Shown here piece by piece: positions 25,047 through 32,663 of a DNA stretch of 64,000 bases; within the stretch, counting starts at the first letter, position 1; each line of letters starts with the position of its first letter. Source of the stretch: Vibrio sp. RE88. GTDB lineage: Bacteria; Pseudomonadota; Gammaproteobacteria; Enterobacterales; Vibrionaceae. Both the position numbers and the translations under genes were made by a program. The stretch covers positions 124,001 through 188,000 of the forward strand of contig NZ_VTYQ01000001.1 of assembly GCF_013113835.1 (NCBI RefSeq). Direction: 5' to 3'. A model generated the notes under the pieces. That model saw nothing but the letters and a program-made list of their open reading frames with translations, was not told the origin of the DNA and made no database searches.

Positions 25047-25247
25047 CTAAGACCCTTTTGCTGCAATGGAATAAATCAACCCGGAACCTAACGCCGTATT
25101 GGTGACCACTATGGTCTGAATCTGCTGCTGAGCATGAGTTGCATTTTGTGATGCTTTCCCTAACGAATCGGCCACCATATTGAGGTACATATTGCGCGAT
25201 GTTGTCGGGGTAAATTGACTCAGCATTTTCTCGATGTTGATTTCCAT
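25047..25247 (-). CDS. short Reb-like protein, first in the R-body gene run
   Basis: This 66-residue protein contains SLGKASQNATHAQQQIQT, matching the RebB core N-A-T-x-x-QQQ, and a short C-terminal hydrophobic segment (LGSGLIYSIAA). Its N-terminus differs from RebB. It begins 101 bases after the regulator's stop and heads the run of small genes. AAATGGAAAT before the ATG gives only a weak ribosome-binding site. Confidence 0.72.
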   Translation of the reverse strand: MEINIEKMLSQFTPTTSRNMYLNMVADSLGKASQNATHAQQQIQTIVVTNTALGSGLIYSIAAKGS

Positions 25248-25348
25248 TTCAGAGGCTCTTGATGTTCGTCTCTATGCTTTCCATATTAAGAAGAAGTCCG
25301 CTTGATAACTTGGTCGAATCCATCAAGAATTGCGGCCTTTTCACCAAC

Positions 25349-26560
25349 TTAGTTCGCCGCAAAGAGGCGAGCTTTTTCTCGTTCTTTCTGGCGGTACTGG
25401 CGTGGTGTGCATCCGACATTTCTCTTGAACATTTTCTCGAAATGACTCAGGTCGCCGAACCCGGATTGCAGGCATACTTCCGTCACTTTCATCATCGGTG
25501 ACTCATCAATCAGCTGCTGGGCATAACAGATACGCACCTGTACCAGTAGTGACTTAAATGAGTAGCCAATGTGCTGGCGGAACAGATAAGAAAGGTGGGA
25601 CTGGCTAGTAAACGCGGCGTTAGACAGGTCGGCTAACGTCAGTTCTTCGGTGAAGTTCTCGCTCATATAGTTGAGCGCTTTTAGCAATCCTGGGTGAAGA
25701 TGACGGAATCCACTGAACTCTTGGCTTAATACCGCTTCAACAATGTCGAAGGTTTCACTTTCGGGGAAAAGATCGAGATTCTGAATGTCTTCAACATCAA
25801 TGTTGTTATTGCAACAGGACGCTAGAGTCACAATGACTCTCTGCAACTGCTCAACATTGCCCGGCCAATGGTATTTATGAAGAAGTTGAATCGCTTCGGG
25901 GGTAAATCGTGTCGTGGTAAAGGATTGAAGTTTATTGAGTATATGATCGATGTGGTTGGAGAGGTCTTGCTTACGCTCCCTGACTGGCGGGATATGAAGC
26001 TCTAGGTGAGGAACCTCTGTCCCCAGCAACTTAGCCAAAAATTGCCGATTTCCTTCCGCACTGTTGATTGATTCGGTACAGGAGACGATCAGCTGGACCT
26101 TTTTTTCAGTCAAACAACTTTGAAACTCTTCCTGACTGAATAAGGTGGTCAGATAGTCTTTCTTTTCCTGTGGCAATACATCAACTTCAGAGAGATACAA
26201 GGTGCCTTGCTTCGCTCGATTGAGGCTACTCTCTAGGTACGCTTTAAATTGTGACTGATTATGGATGGTTGGCGGGATAAGAATAAAGCGGCCTTTACCT
26301 TCCAGTCGGTTTAGATGAATAAGAGAGGCGATGGAGCGTTTTTCCGTCCCTGTCTCTCCGCTGATAAATACTGGGTAGTTGGTTCTAGCAGCAAATTCAA
26401 TCTGACTTTGGATTCTCTGTATTGAAGGGGATAAGCCTAGCAGAGGGTACTCTGCTCCACTTCTATTAACAGGGTTATGTGGGAACGAATTGTAATTATT
26501 AAGTACCATAGGAACGCCATTTCCGGTCGCTCCTGTATTGGCGTAGCTTAGCTCTGACAT
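25349..26560 (-). CDS. transcriptional regulator: degenerate sigma-54-type AAA+ domain fused to AraC-type HTH
   Basis: In this 403-residue protein, residues about 40-255 resemble the AAA+ domain of sigma-54 activators, including GETGTEKRS (Walker A), VRERKQDL (arginine-finger region) and HWPGNVEQL. The GAFTGA loop that contacts sigma-54 is missing, and Walker B reads LYLSEVD, with Ser for Asp. The C-terminal 100 residues are an AraC-type DNA-binding domain (SQSHLSYLFRQHIG, then SGFGDLSHFEKMFK). It probably acts through sigma-70 as an AraC-type activator with a pseudo-AAA+ sensor. It lies directly upstream of the R-body genes on the same strand and is their likely regulator. Confidence 0.85.
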   Translation of the reverse strand: MSELSYANTGATGNGVPMVLNNYNSFPHNPVNRSGAEYPLLGLSPSIQRIQSQIEFAARTNYPVFISGETGTEKRSIASLIHLNRLEGKGRFILIPPTIHNQSQFKAYLESSLNRAKQGTLYLSEVDVLPQEKKDYLTTLFSQEEFQSCLTEKKVQLIVSCTESINSAEGNRQFLAKLLGTEVPHLELHIPPVRERKQDLSNHIDHILNKLQSFTTTRFTPEAIQLLHKYHWPGNVEQLQRVIVTLASCCNNNIDVEDIQNLDLFPESETFDIVEAVLSQEFSGFRHLHPGLLKALNYMSENFTEELTLADLSNAAFTSQSHLSYLFRQHIGYSFKSLLVQVRICYAQQLIDESPMMKVTEVCLQSGFGDLSHFEKMFKRNVGCTPRQYRQKEREKARLFAAN

Positions 26561-27016
26561 TGTAATTATTCCTTTATTTTAATGTAGTCTCTGACGTCGA
26601 GCTTCTATGCTAAGGGGAACATCCCTAGGTAAATTGGTGTTATTGGCTAAATTCACGGTTAAAGCAGTGAGAAACCCGTTGAATATGAAGTGACTAGCAT
26701 TTACAAAGGAATAATTAACACGATAACTGTTGTTATCCACGCCCAACGCACGAGAAACAAGTGATGGCAAAGGAAAACCGTGCGTTATTTCGATGAAAAG
26801 GGCTTAACATCTCCCTATCAGGTACACTAAAAAGTGCATAACTATTGATTATCTATGCAAGCATCAAGTCATCCGACCTCCATATGCACCTGATTCCACA
26901 GGTAATGAGAATGACTTGTTTTTTAACACCTCCCAAACAAGATGTGAAATTTGAAAATACTTAGATAAAACATTTAACTAATATTGTTATCACAGAGTTA
27001 AAACCCAATAATCTCC

Positions 27017-27032
27017 AGTGATAAAGATCACA
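27017..27032 (+). promoter_or_regulatory. candidate CRP site
   Basis: AGTGATAAAGATCACA matches the CRP consensus TGTGA-N6-TCACA at nine of ten fixed positions. It is about 110 bases before the symporter start, a usual place for catabolite control of C4-dicarboxylate or amino-acid uptake. Confidence 0.65.
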
Positions 27033-27091
27033 TCTATAAATCTGATAATGCATTTTACTTTCGTATTTTCCGGTTCGACTGATAACCTCCT

Positions 27092-27118
27092 GCACGCCTT
27101 GAAGTGAACTCAAGGTGC
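27092..27118 (+). repeat. leader inverted repeat upstream of the symporter
   Basis: CCTTGA-AGTGAAC-TCAAGG is a perfect 6-base dyad extended outward by GCA/TGC around two unpaired bases. It ends 22 bases before the symporter start and could be an operator or a leader hairpin. Confidence 0.45.
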
Positions 27119-27140
27119 ATAACTATAAGGAGTGTTCACT

Positions 27141-28445
27141 ATGAATACCAAGAAACCAATGTCGCTAACCAGCCGAGTAATTCTGGGCATGGTTGCGGGT
27201 ATCTTGACAGGTTTTGCGATTCGCAGCCTTTTTGCCGACAACGGATTTGTCGACACATACATCGTCAATGGACTGTTTGAAGTTGGTGGCCAGATTTTCG
27301 TTGCCAGCTTAAAAATGCTTGTTGTCCCACTGGTTTTTGTTTCACTGGTTTGTGGTACAAGCTCACTGAAAGACCTATCTACTTTAGGCCGAATGGGTGG
27401 TAAAACACTCGCTTTCTATATTACTACAACCGCTGTTGCGATTACGCTTGCACTGACTATGGGTAACCTATTCCAGCCAGGTGCAGGTGCTGATCTGACC
27501 GCAGCGAGCTCATTCAAATCCGCAGAAGCACCGTCTCTGGGCCAGGTCATTATCGACATGTTCCCGACCAACCCGATCAGCGCCATGGCTGAAGGTAAAA
27601 CCCTTCAGGTCATCGTATTTGCTGTACTGTTTGGTATCGCGATCAGTGCCGCGGGTAAACCAGGTGAGCGTATTGCCGCGGTATTTGCTGACCTTAATGA
27701 AGTCATCATGAAGCTGGTTGCGCTACTGATGAACCTAGCCCCTTACGGTGTGTTCTTCCTAATGGCGAAGCTATTCACAGGTCTAGGTCTGAGTGCAATT
27801 CTAAACTTAGCGGAATACTTCCTCGTTCTGGCGGGCACACTTGTGATTCACGGCCTAGTCACCTACAGCGTGATGCTGAAAGGCTTCACTGGTCTTAGCC
27901 CAATAACTTTCCTGAAGAAGATGGAAGACGCCATCATGTTCGCGTTTTCGACTGCATCTTCCAACGCGACAATCCCTGTCACGATGGAAACCGCAAAGAA
28001 CCGAATGGGTGTTGATAACCGTATTTCTTCATTCACGGTTCCACTAGGCGCGACTGTGAACATGGATGGCACGGCCATCATGCAAGGTGTTGCGACAGCC
28101 TTTATTGCTCAGGCATTCAACATTGACCTGACTATGGGTGATTACCTGATGGTGATCATGACAGCAACACTTGCATCTATCGGTACGGCTGGTGTTCCGG
28201 GTGTAGGTCTGGTCATGCTAGCAATGGTACTTAACCAAGTAGGTCTACCGCTAGAAGGTATCGCACTAATTATGGGTGTAGACCGTCTACTAGACATGAT
28301 CCGTACTGCTGTAAACATCACAGGTGACAGCGCGGTAACGGTTATCGTTGCTAAGTCAGAAGGGGCTCTGGATGAGTCACGCTTCAACGACCCTATGGCC
28401 GGTGCGAAAGAAGAAGAAGTTCAGCTGAAAAAAGCCAACGCTTAA
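27141..28445 (+). CDS. dicarboxylate/amino acid:cation symporter (DAACS family)
   Basis: The 434-residue inner-membrane protein belongs to the GltP/DctA-type symporters that take up glutamate, aspartate or C4-dicarboxylates with sodium or protons. It has the serine-rich hairpin STASSNATIP and the NMDGTAIMQGVATAFIAQ substrate region. The ATG at 27141 follows AAGGAG at 8 bases; an earlier GTG is too close. Monocistronic, with a CRP-like site upstream and a strong terminator downstream. The exact substrate cannot be decided from motifs alone. Confidence 0.92.
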   Translation: MNTKKPMSLTSRVILGMVAGILTGFAIRSLFADNGFVDTYIVNGLFEVGGQIFVASLKMLVVPLVFVSLVCGTSSLKDLSTLGRMGGKTLAFYITTTAVAITLALTMGNLFQPGAGADLTAASSFKSAEAPSLGQVIIDMFPTNPISAMAEGKTLQVIVFAVLFGIAISAAGKPGERIAAVFADLNEVIMKLVALLMNLAPYGVFFLMAKLFTGLGLSAILNLAEYFLVLAGTLVIHGLVTYSVMLKGFTGLSPITFLKKMEDAIMFAFSTASSNATIPVTMETAKNRMGVDNRISSFTVPLGATVNMDGTAIMQGVATAFIAQAFNIDLTMGDYLMVIMTATLASIGTAGVPGVGLVMLAMVLNQVGLPLEGIALIMGVDRLLDMIRTAVNITGDSAVTVIVAKSEGALDESRFNDPMAGAKEEEVQLKKANA

Positions 28446-28465
28446 GCTTGTTCTTAAAGTGAATT

Positions 28466-28498
28466 AAAAATCCCCGTGCCAATGCACGGGGATTTTTT
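28466..28498 (+). terminator. intrinsic terminator
   Basis: AAAAATCCCCGTGC and GCACGGGGATTTTT form a 14-base stem with loop CAAT, ending in a T-run, 20 bases after the symporter stop. Confidence 0.95.
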
Positions 28499-28622
28499 GT
28501 TTCTGGGTTAAGAAGCGGTACGGAAGAACTGTAACTACAAAGACTGGTATTCTGATAGTTCAAAGTTTCACTGGAGAGTGGGTTAAGGGGCGCATATTTA
28601 TTGGCGCTATTGGGTTTTCAAG

Positions 28623-30353
28623 CTAGCTATATAAATATCCCTGCTGGAGTCGATAGCCGAGGCGACTAAGCACCTCCTGCTGAGTGATGGTTTCAACACC
28701 TTCTTGAATGATTTGGCAATCGGAGATCACGCCTATCTCCGATAGCGTGACTAACAAGCGTTTTTTCACTTCATTGGATTCAATGCCATGAATAAATTCT
28801 TTATCAACTTTGAGGTAATCAGGGGATACCCGGTGAACGATTTCGACGTTATTGTTGCCCGTACCGAAGTCGTCCAGCGCAATCATAAAACCCAAAGACT
28901 TTAGGTATCGAATGTTGGCGTATATTTCTTCGTTATAGGCAAGCTTCGAATTTTCAGCGACTTCCAGCACAACTTCATTGGGCTCTAAGGTAAGCAGATA
29001 CTTTTCTAACACATGGAAATTGCGATTCTGTAATGAGCTGGGGCAAATATTCATGCCATAAACCCCTACTTCACCGGCATGTCGGCCATTTTGAATCGTT
29101 TTAGCGATCAATACGGTATGTAGGGTAACCAGATTGGTTTCTGCCAAATTTGCAATGTACTGCAAAGCACTGCGGTGTTTCACACGAGTGAGGATCTCAT
29201 GATAGAGCACAGTTTTTCGGTCCGTATCCACGATTTTTTCCAGCTTGAAGCGTATCGAATACCAGTCGTGACAAAATCGACTGAAACGTAACATGCATTT
29301 ACCGTAGAAGAGCAGCGAATACAGAAAGCACAGAGATGCCCACTCGTAGAATAAGTTTTGGCTGTAAAAGGCGACTCGGGTCCCATTGTCCAGAGTCACA
29401 TCATAAATTTTAACGCCTGACAGGTCCCCGATCTTAAAAACGTCTTCGACTTTGTTATTCACTCCCATCGAGTCAATCAGTACCGGCCAAAGGTTGTTAC
29501 TATAACGATTACTGACGGCATTCGCGGAAATACGCCCTAGCACCAAGGTTCCATTGGTGGCATTTTCCCGAGTGGTATAAACAAACTGCGGCAGGTTAAG
29601 TAGCGCTTCAACGCTATTTTTATCGATCACTTGAGCCTGTTCCCTATCTACCAAACAGGCTTGGGAATCTGAAATCACAATCGCTGAATCTAAATTTAAC
29701 GTGTCATTAAACGCCGACACTAAATTATGATCGTGACACCCCATTAGCATGAGATTTTTGGTCACTTTATCCGTATTCAGGCTATACCGTTCCACAATCG
29801 AAGTCAGATGGAGCACTTGGACCATGTAAAGCATGACGAGAATCAGCCCTGAAAAGAGTAGTGCTTTAGCCGCTTTATTGAGGATAGAGAAGTGGTATAT
29901 TTCCATACATGTCTTGAACATGCTGAAAATGGTTGGTTTATAACTGTTAAAGTTAGTGGCGATGCTCTCTTTAATCTGATTGTTTTCTATCCGCTCTAAA
30001 TCAATGTAATACCCCTTCTTGAATACATTGACGATCAACTCCTTATCTTCCATATCGCCATCGTATCCAGCGATAAGTTGCTTATACTTCTTACGTAATG
30101 AAGCAATGGTATTTTTGAGTGCATACAGTCCAAATTCATCGTCATAATATTCTTTGTATGCTGCTTCAATGTCTCTTGGACTGGATGGAAATTCTCTTGA
30201 CGAGTTTTCTACCAAGAACTCAAAAATGAAGCGTTCTTTATCATTTAAGTCGAATTCTAGTTTTTTATCTTTGTCTTCAACGCTGTATAGAAGGCTTCCA
30301 TTCAGAATTAAACTCTGAAGTCCATTTTCACTCAAACTAAATGAATAGAACAT
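28623..30353 (-). CDS. membrane protein with N-terminal winged-helix DNA-binding domain and C-terminal EAL domain
   Basis: In this 576-residue protein, residues about 1-120 look like an OmpR/CadC-type winged helix (FIFEFLVENSS, then LKNTIASLRKKY, then FKKGYYI). A membrane helix (about 160-185), a periplasmic sensor, a second helix and an EAL domain follow. EAL here is EIL. The other cyclic-di-GMP phosphodiesterase residues appear present: NICPSSL, EVAEN, DDFGTG, DYLKVD, EGVET and QGY. It would join a CadC-like membrane-bound transcription factor to a phosphodiesterase or cyclic-di-GMP-sensing domain in one chain. Monocistronic; targets unknown. Confidence 0.85.
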   Translation of the reverse strand: MFYSFSLSENGLQSLILNGSLLYSVEDKDKKLEFDLNDKERFIFEFLVENSSREFPSSPRDIEAAYKEYYDDEFGLYALKNTIASLRKKYKQLIAGYDGDMEDKELIVNVFKKGYYIDLERIENNQIKESIATNFNSYKPTIFSMFKTCMEIYHFSILNKAAKALLFSGLILVMLYMVQVLHLTSIVERYSLNTDKVTKNLMLMGCHDHNLVSAFNDTLNLDSAIVISDSQACLVDREQAQVIDKNSVEALLNLPQFVYTTRENATNGTLVLGRISANAVSNRYSNNLWPVLIDSMGVNNKVEDVFKIGDLSGVKIYDVTLDNGTRVAFYSQNLFYEWASLCFLYSLLFYGKCMLRFSRFCHDWYSIRFKLEKIVDTDRKTVLYHEILTRVKHRSALQYIANLAETNLVTLHTVLIAKTIQNGRHAGEVGVYGMNICPSSLQNRNFHVLEKYLLTLEPNEVVLEVAENSKLAYNEEIYANIRYLKSLGFMIALDDFGTGNNNVEIVHRVSPDYLKVDKEFIHGIESNEVKKRLLVTLSEIGVISDCQIIQEGVETITQQEVLSRLGYRLQQGYLYS

Positions 30354-30914
30354 TCCTTACCCCATTCTATTATTTTATTTATATTTTTATAGCCTCAGTT
30401 GTAGATTTGATAAAATTACTATTGTCTATCAAGTCAATATAATCTTGATAAAGATAAATTAAGTTAACTTAAAAACACTTGATGATTTGGTATTTTTATC
30501 TCGTTCTTCTTTTTAGTTATTTATCCGAACTTGAGCCATATAACCTCACGCCAAGTCATTAAAACAAGAAAAAAGTAGGATATAAAGTAAAAGCAATTGG
30601 ATAAAACTTAACTTTCAACAAGTTAAGACCATGATTCCAAATGTGTAAAAGTTCAATAAAGCCGCTTCTAACCCACATGGATTTTACCAAATGGTCCAAC
30701 CACCATTCTAATTAACGTGTTTGCTCTATACCCATAATGAGTAATTATGATTATTTCCGATATCGTTATTAAACCTAACAATATCTAAGTTTGTGTACTA
30801 GTAATGATTCAATTAAGACTATTTTCATTGGGGAGATTAAGATAAAAAATCATCACGTAATTTTATATTTAACACGACATCAACAATCAAGTGAATATTA
30901 TTAAGGTTTGTCTT
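30354..30914. promoter_or_regulatory. 560-base A/T-rich intergenic region
   Basis: This very A/T-rich stretch lies between the divergent EAL and subtilase genes. It contains the dyad CATAAT-GAGTA-ATTATG at 30733-30749, a possible operator. No coding frame or clear promoter is convincing. The composition suggests H-NS-type silencing. Confidence 0.45.
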
Positions 30915-32603
30915 ATGAAATTAAATCCAAGGTTAATTATCTCTACTTTGTCTGCTTTAATTTGCTTCCCTAGCCAAGCGGATGAAGATGGCATGTATGT
31001 CATCCTCCTAAACACGGATAACACTAGGGCGATGACCAGCTACTCACAACAAGTCAGTGTCGAGGAAAGGGCAAACCGCATACTCAATAGTATTGTGAGC
31101 CAAGATGGACAAACTCAGTCATTCAACGCCCAGAGCAAGCCCTCACTCACCCATGCTTATGAAAACTTTAATAGCTTTGCAGCTCAGTTAACGAAAGAAC
31201 AAATTGAACAACTGAAAAACCACCCCGCCGTCAAAGGGGTGTATAAGAATGTGACATTTACATCAGATGATATGGTTCAAGCGCAGCCCAGCTCCGTCGC
31301 ATCATGGGGGTTAGATCGTTCCGATCAGAGATATCTTCCACTCGATGGTGGCTATGATGTCGGGCAATATTCGGGGAAAGGCGTTTCAATATACATCGTT
31401 GACTCGGGCATCGACCTCTCCCATTCAGATTTTGGGGGGCGTGCAGTATCTGGCTGGGACTTTGTCGACAACGATAGTGACGCATCCGACTGCCGTGGGC
31501 ACGGCACTCACGTTGCTGGTACTGCAGCAGGCAGCCGCTTTGGTATTGCACCAGAAGCTGACATTTATTCAGTACGGGTGCTCAATTGTGAAGGCTCAGG
31601 CAACGGCTACGAGATTCTTGACGCATTCGACTGGGTCGTCGAGCATGCCAAACAGCAAGGTAAGCCTGCGGTCATCAACTACAGTATCTCTCGCAGTTCT
31701 CGTTGGGAGCCCATGGATACCGCCGTTGATGAAATAGTGCAAGTACACAACATTTCGTTTGTCCACTCCGCCGGTAACAGAGATAGTGATGCCTGTACTA
31801 AAAGCCCACACTCAGATTACTCCGTCACAGTGGGGGCATCGACTGATGATGACTATCGTAGCGATTACTCAAGCTGGGGAAACTGTGTTTCACTGTTCGC
31901 TCCCGGAGATAATATAACCTCTGTGGCAGATGGGGGTGGCTCAAAAGTAATGGACGGTACCTCGATGGCAACCCCGCACGTCACTGGTCACGTCGCCCGT
32001 ATGCTACAGATGAACCCGCAAGCCACAACAGAGGAGATCAAACAAACGCTCATCAACCAGACAACCAAAAACACCTTGTTTGATGTTGGCCCCGGCTCTC
32101 CGAACCGCTTACTCTACACGCAGCTCGAAAGCGACAACACCAATAGTGCGCCTGTCGCACAAGCCACAATAAGCCACACTGAAATCAACCAATCTGGTTA
32201 CGTTGAGCTGGATGCGTCAACATCTTATGATCCTGACAACGATACCCTTGCTTATCAATGGAAGGTAATTTCACCTCAATCCCATCAAGTCAATATCGCC
32301 AATGACAACGCAGTAACCACACAAGCCTATATACCTGAGACTCAGCAAGACACGCACTACGTTTTTCAGTTAACGGTATCTGATAGTCAACTCAGTGACA
32401 GTTCTCAAGTGTCAGTCCACTATGTGGTCGACGACGCGTCCTGCGAAGTCTGGGATGAATTCAAAATCTATGACCTACCAGGGAATGTTGTGACTTGGGA
32501 CGACAAGTTCTGGGAGAACCAATGGTGGACCCAAGGGGATATACCTGGCACTGGAGGTGAATGGGGCGTATGGCGAGAGGTACAAGCCTCAGCCTGCAAA
32601 TAA
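30915..32603 (+). CDS. secreted subtilisin-like serine protease (S8) with chitin-binding C-terminal domain
   Basis: The 562-residue protein has a signal peptide (to about residue 22), an I9-type propeptide (about 25-120) and a proteinase-K-like catalytic domain. The triad is Asp163 (VDSGID), His196 (GHGTHV) and Ser350 (GTSMATPH), with Asn288 for the oxyanion hole. A PKD-like domain (about 415-500) follows, then a C-terminal carbohydrate-binding module rich in Trp (DKFWENQWWTQGDIPG), typical of chitin-binding type 3/5-12. It is likely exported by type II secretion to degrade protein on chitinous surfaces. An upstream start at 30891 is less likely. Confidence 0.92.
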   Translation: MKLNPRLIISTLSALICFPSQADEDGMYVILLNTDNTRAMTSYSQQVSVEERANRILNSIVSQDGQTQSFNAQSKPSLTHAYENFNSFAAQLTKEQIEQLKNHPAVKGVYKNVTFTSDDMVQAQPSSVASWGLDRSDQRYLPLDGGYDVGQYSGKGVSIYIVDSGIDLSHSDFGGRAVSGWDFVDNDSDASDCRGHGTHVAGTAAGSRFGIAPEADIYSVRVLNCEGSGNGYEILDAFDWVVEHAKQQGKPAVINYSISRSSRWEPMDTAVDEIVQVHNISFVHSAGNRDSDACTKSPHSDYSVTVGASTDDDYRSDYSSWGNCVSLFAPGDNITSVADGGGSKVMDGTSMATPHVTGHVARMLQMNPQATTEEIKQTLINQTTKNTLFDVGPGSPNRLLYTQLESDNTNSAPVAQATISHTEINQSGYVELDASTSYDPDNDTLAYQWKVISPQSHQVNIANDNAVTTQAYIPETQQDTHYVFQLTVSDSQLSDSSQVSVHYVVDDASCEVWDEFKIYDLPGNVVTWDDKFWENQWWTQGDIPGTGGEWGVWREVQASACK

Positions 32604-32618
32604 CATTAAGAACAAAGA

Positions 32619-32643
32619 AAAAGCAGCCAATTTGGCTGCTTTT
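32619..32643. terminator. bidirectional intrinsic terminator
   Basis: AAAAGCAGCCA and TGGCTGCTTTT form an 11-base stem with a 3-base loop between the convergent protease and TonB-receptor genes. A/T runs on both sides allow use in both directions. Confidence 0.9.
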
Positions 32644-32663
32644 CTACTCTACCTATCGGGAAA

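Larger units (their letters stand above)
26561..27140. promoter_or_regulatory. 580-base divergent intergenic region
   Basis: This A/T-rich region separates the R-body regulator (minus) from the symporter (plus). Near the symporter it holds a CRP-like site and a hairpin, listed separately. A 63-residue minus-strand frame at 26579-26770 has no ribosome-binding site or recognisable product. Nothing else stands out; promoters for both genes must lie here. Confidence 0.5.

Noticed and set aside
25320..25348. sigma-54-like -24/-12 pattern (TTGG...GC) on the minus strand before the R-body genes
   Set aside because: Only the GG and GC anchors match, it lies at the regulator's stop, and the regulator lacks GAFTGA.
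26579..26770. 63-residue minus-strand frame upstream of the R-body regulator
   Set aside because: No start signal and no recognisable product; the region is better explained as regulatory.
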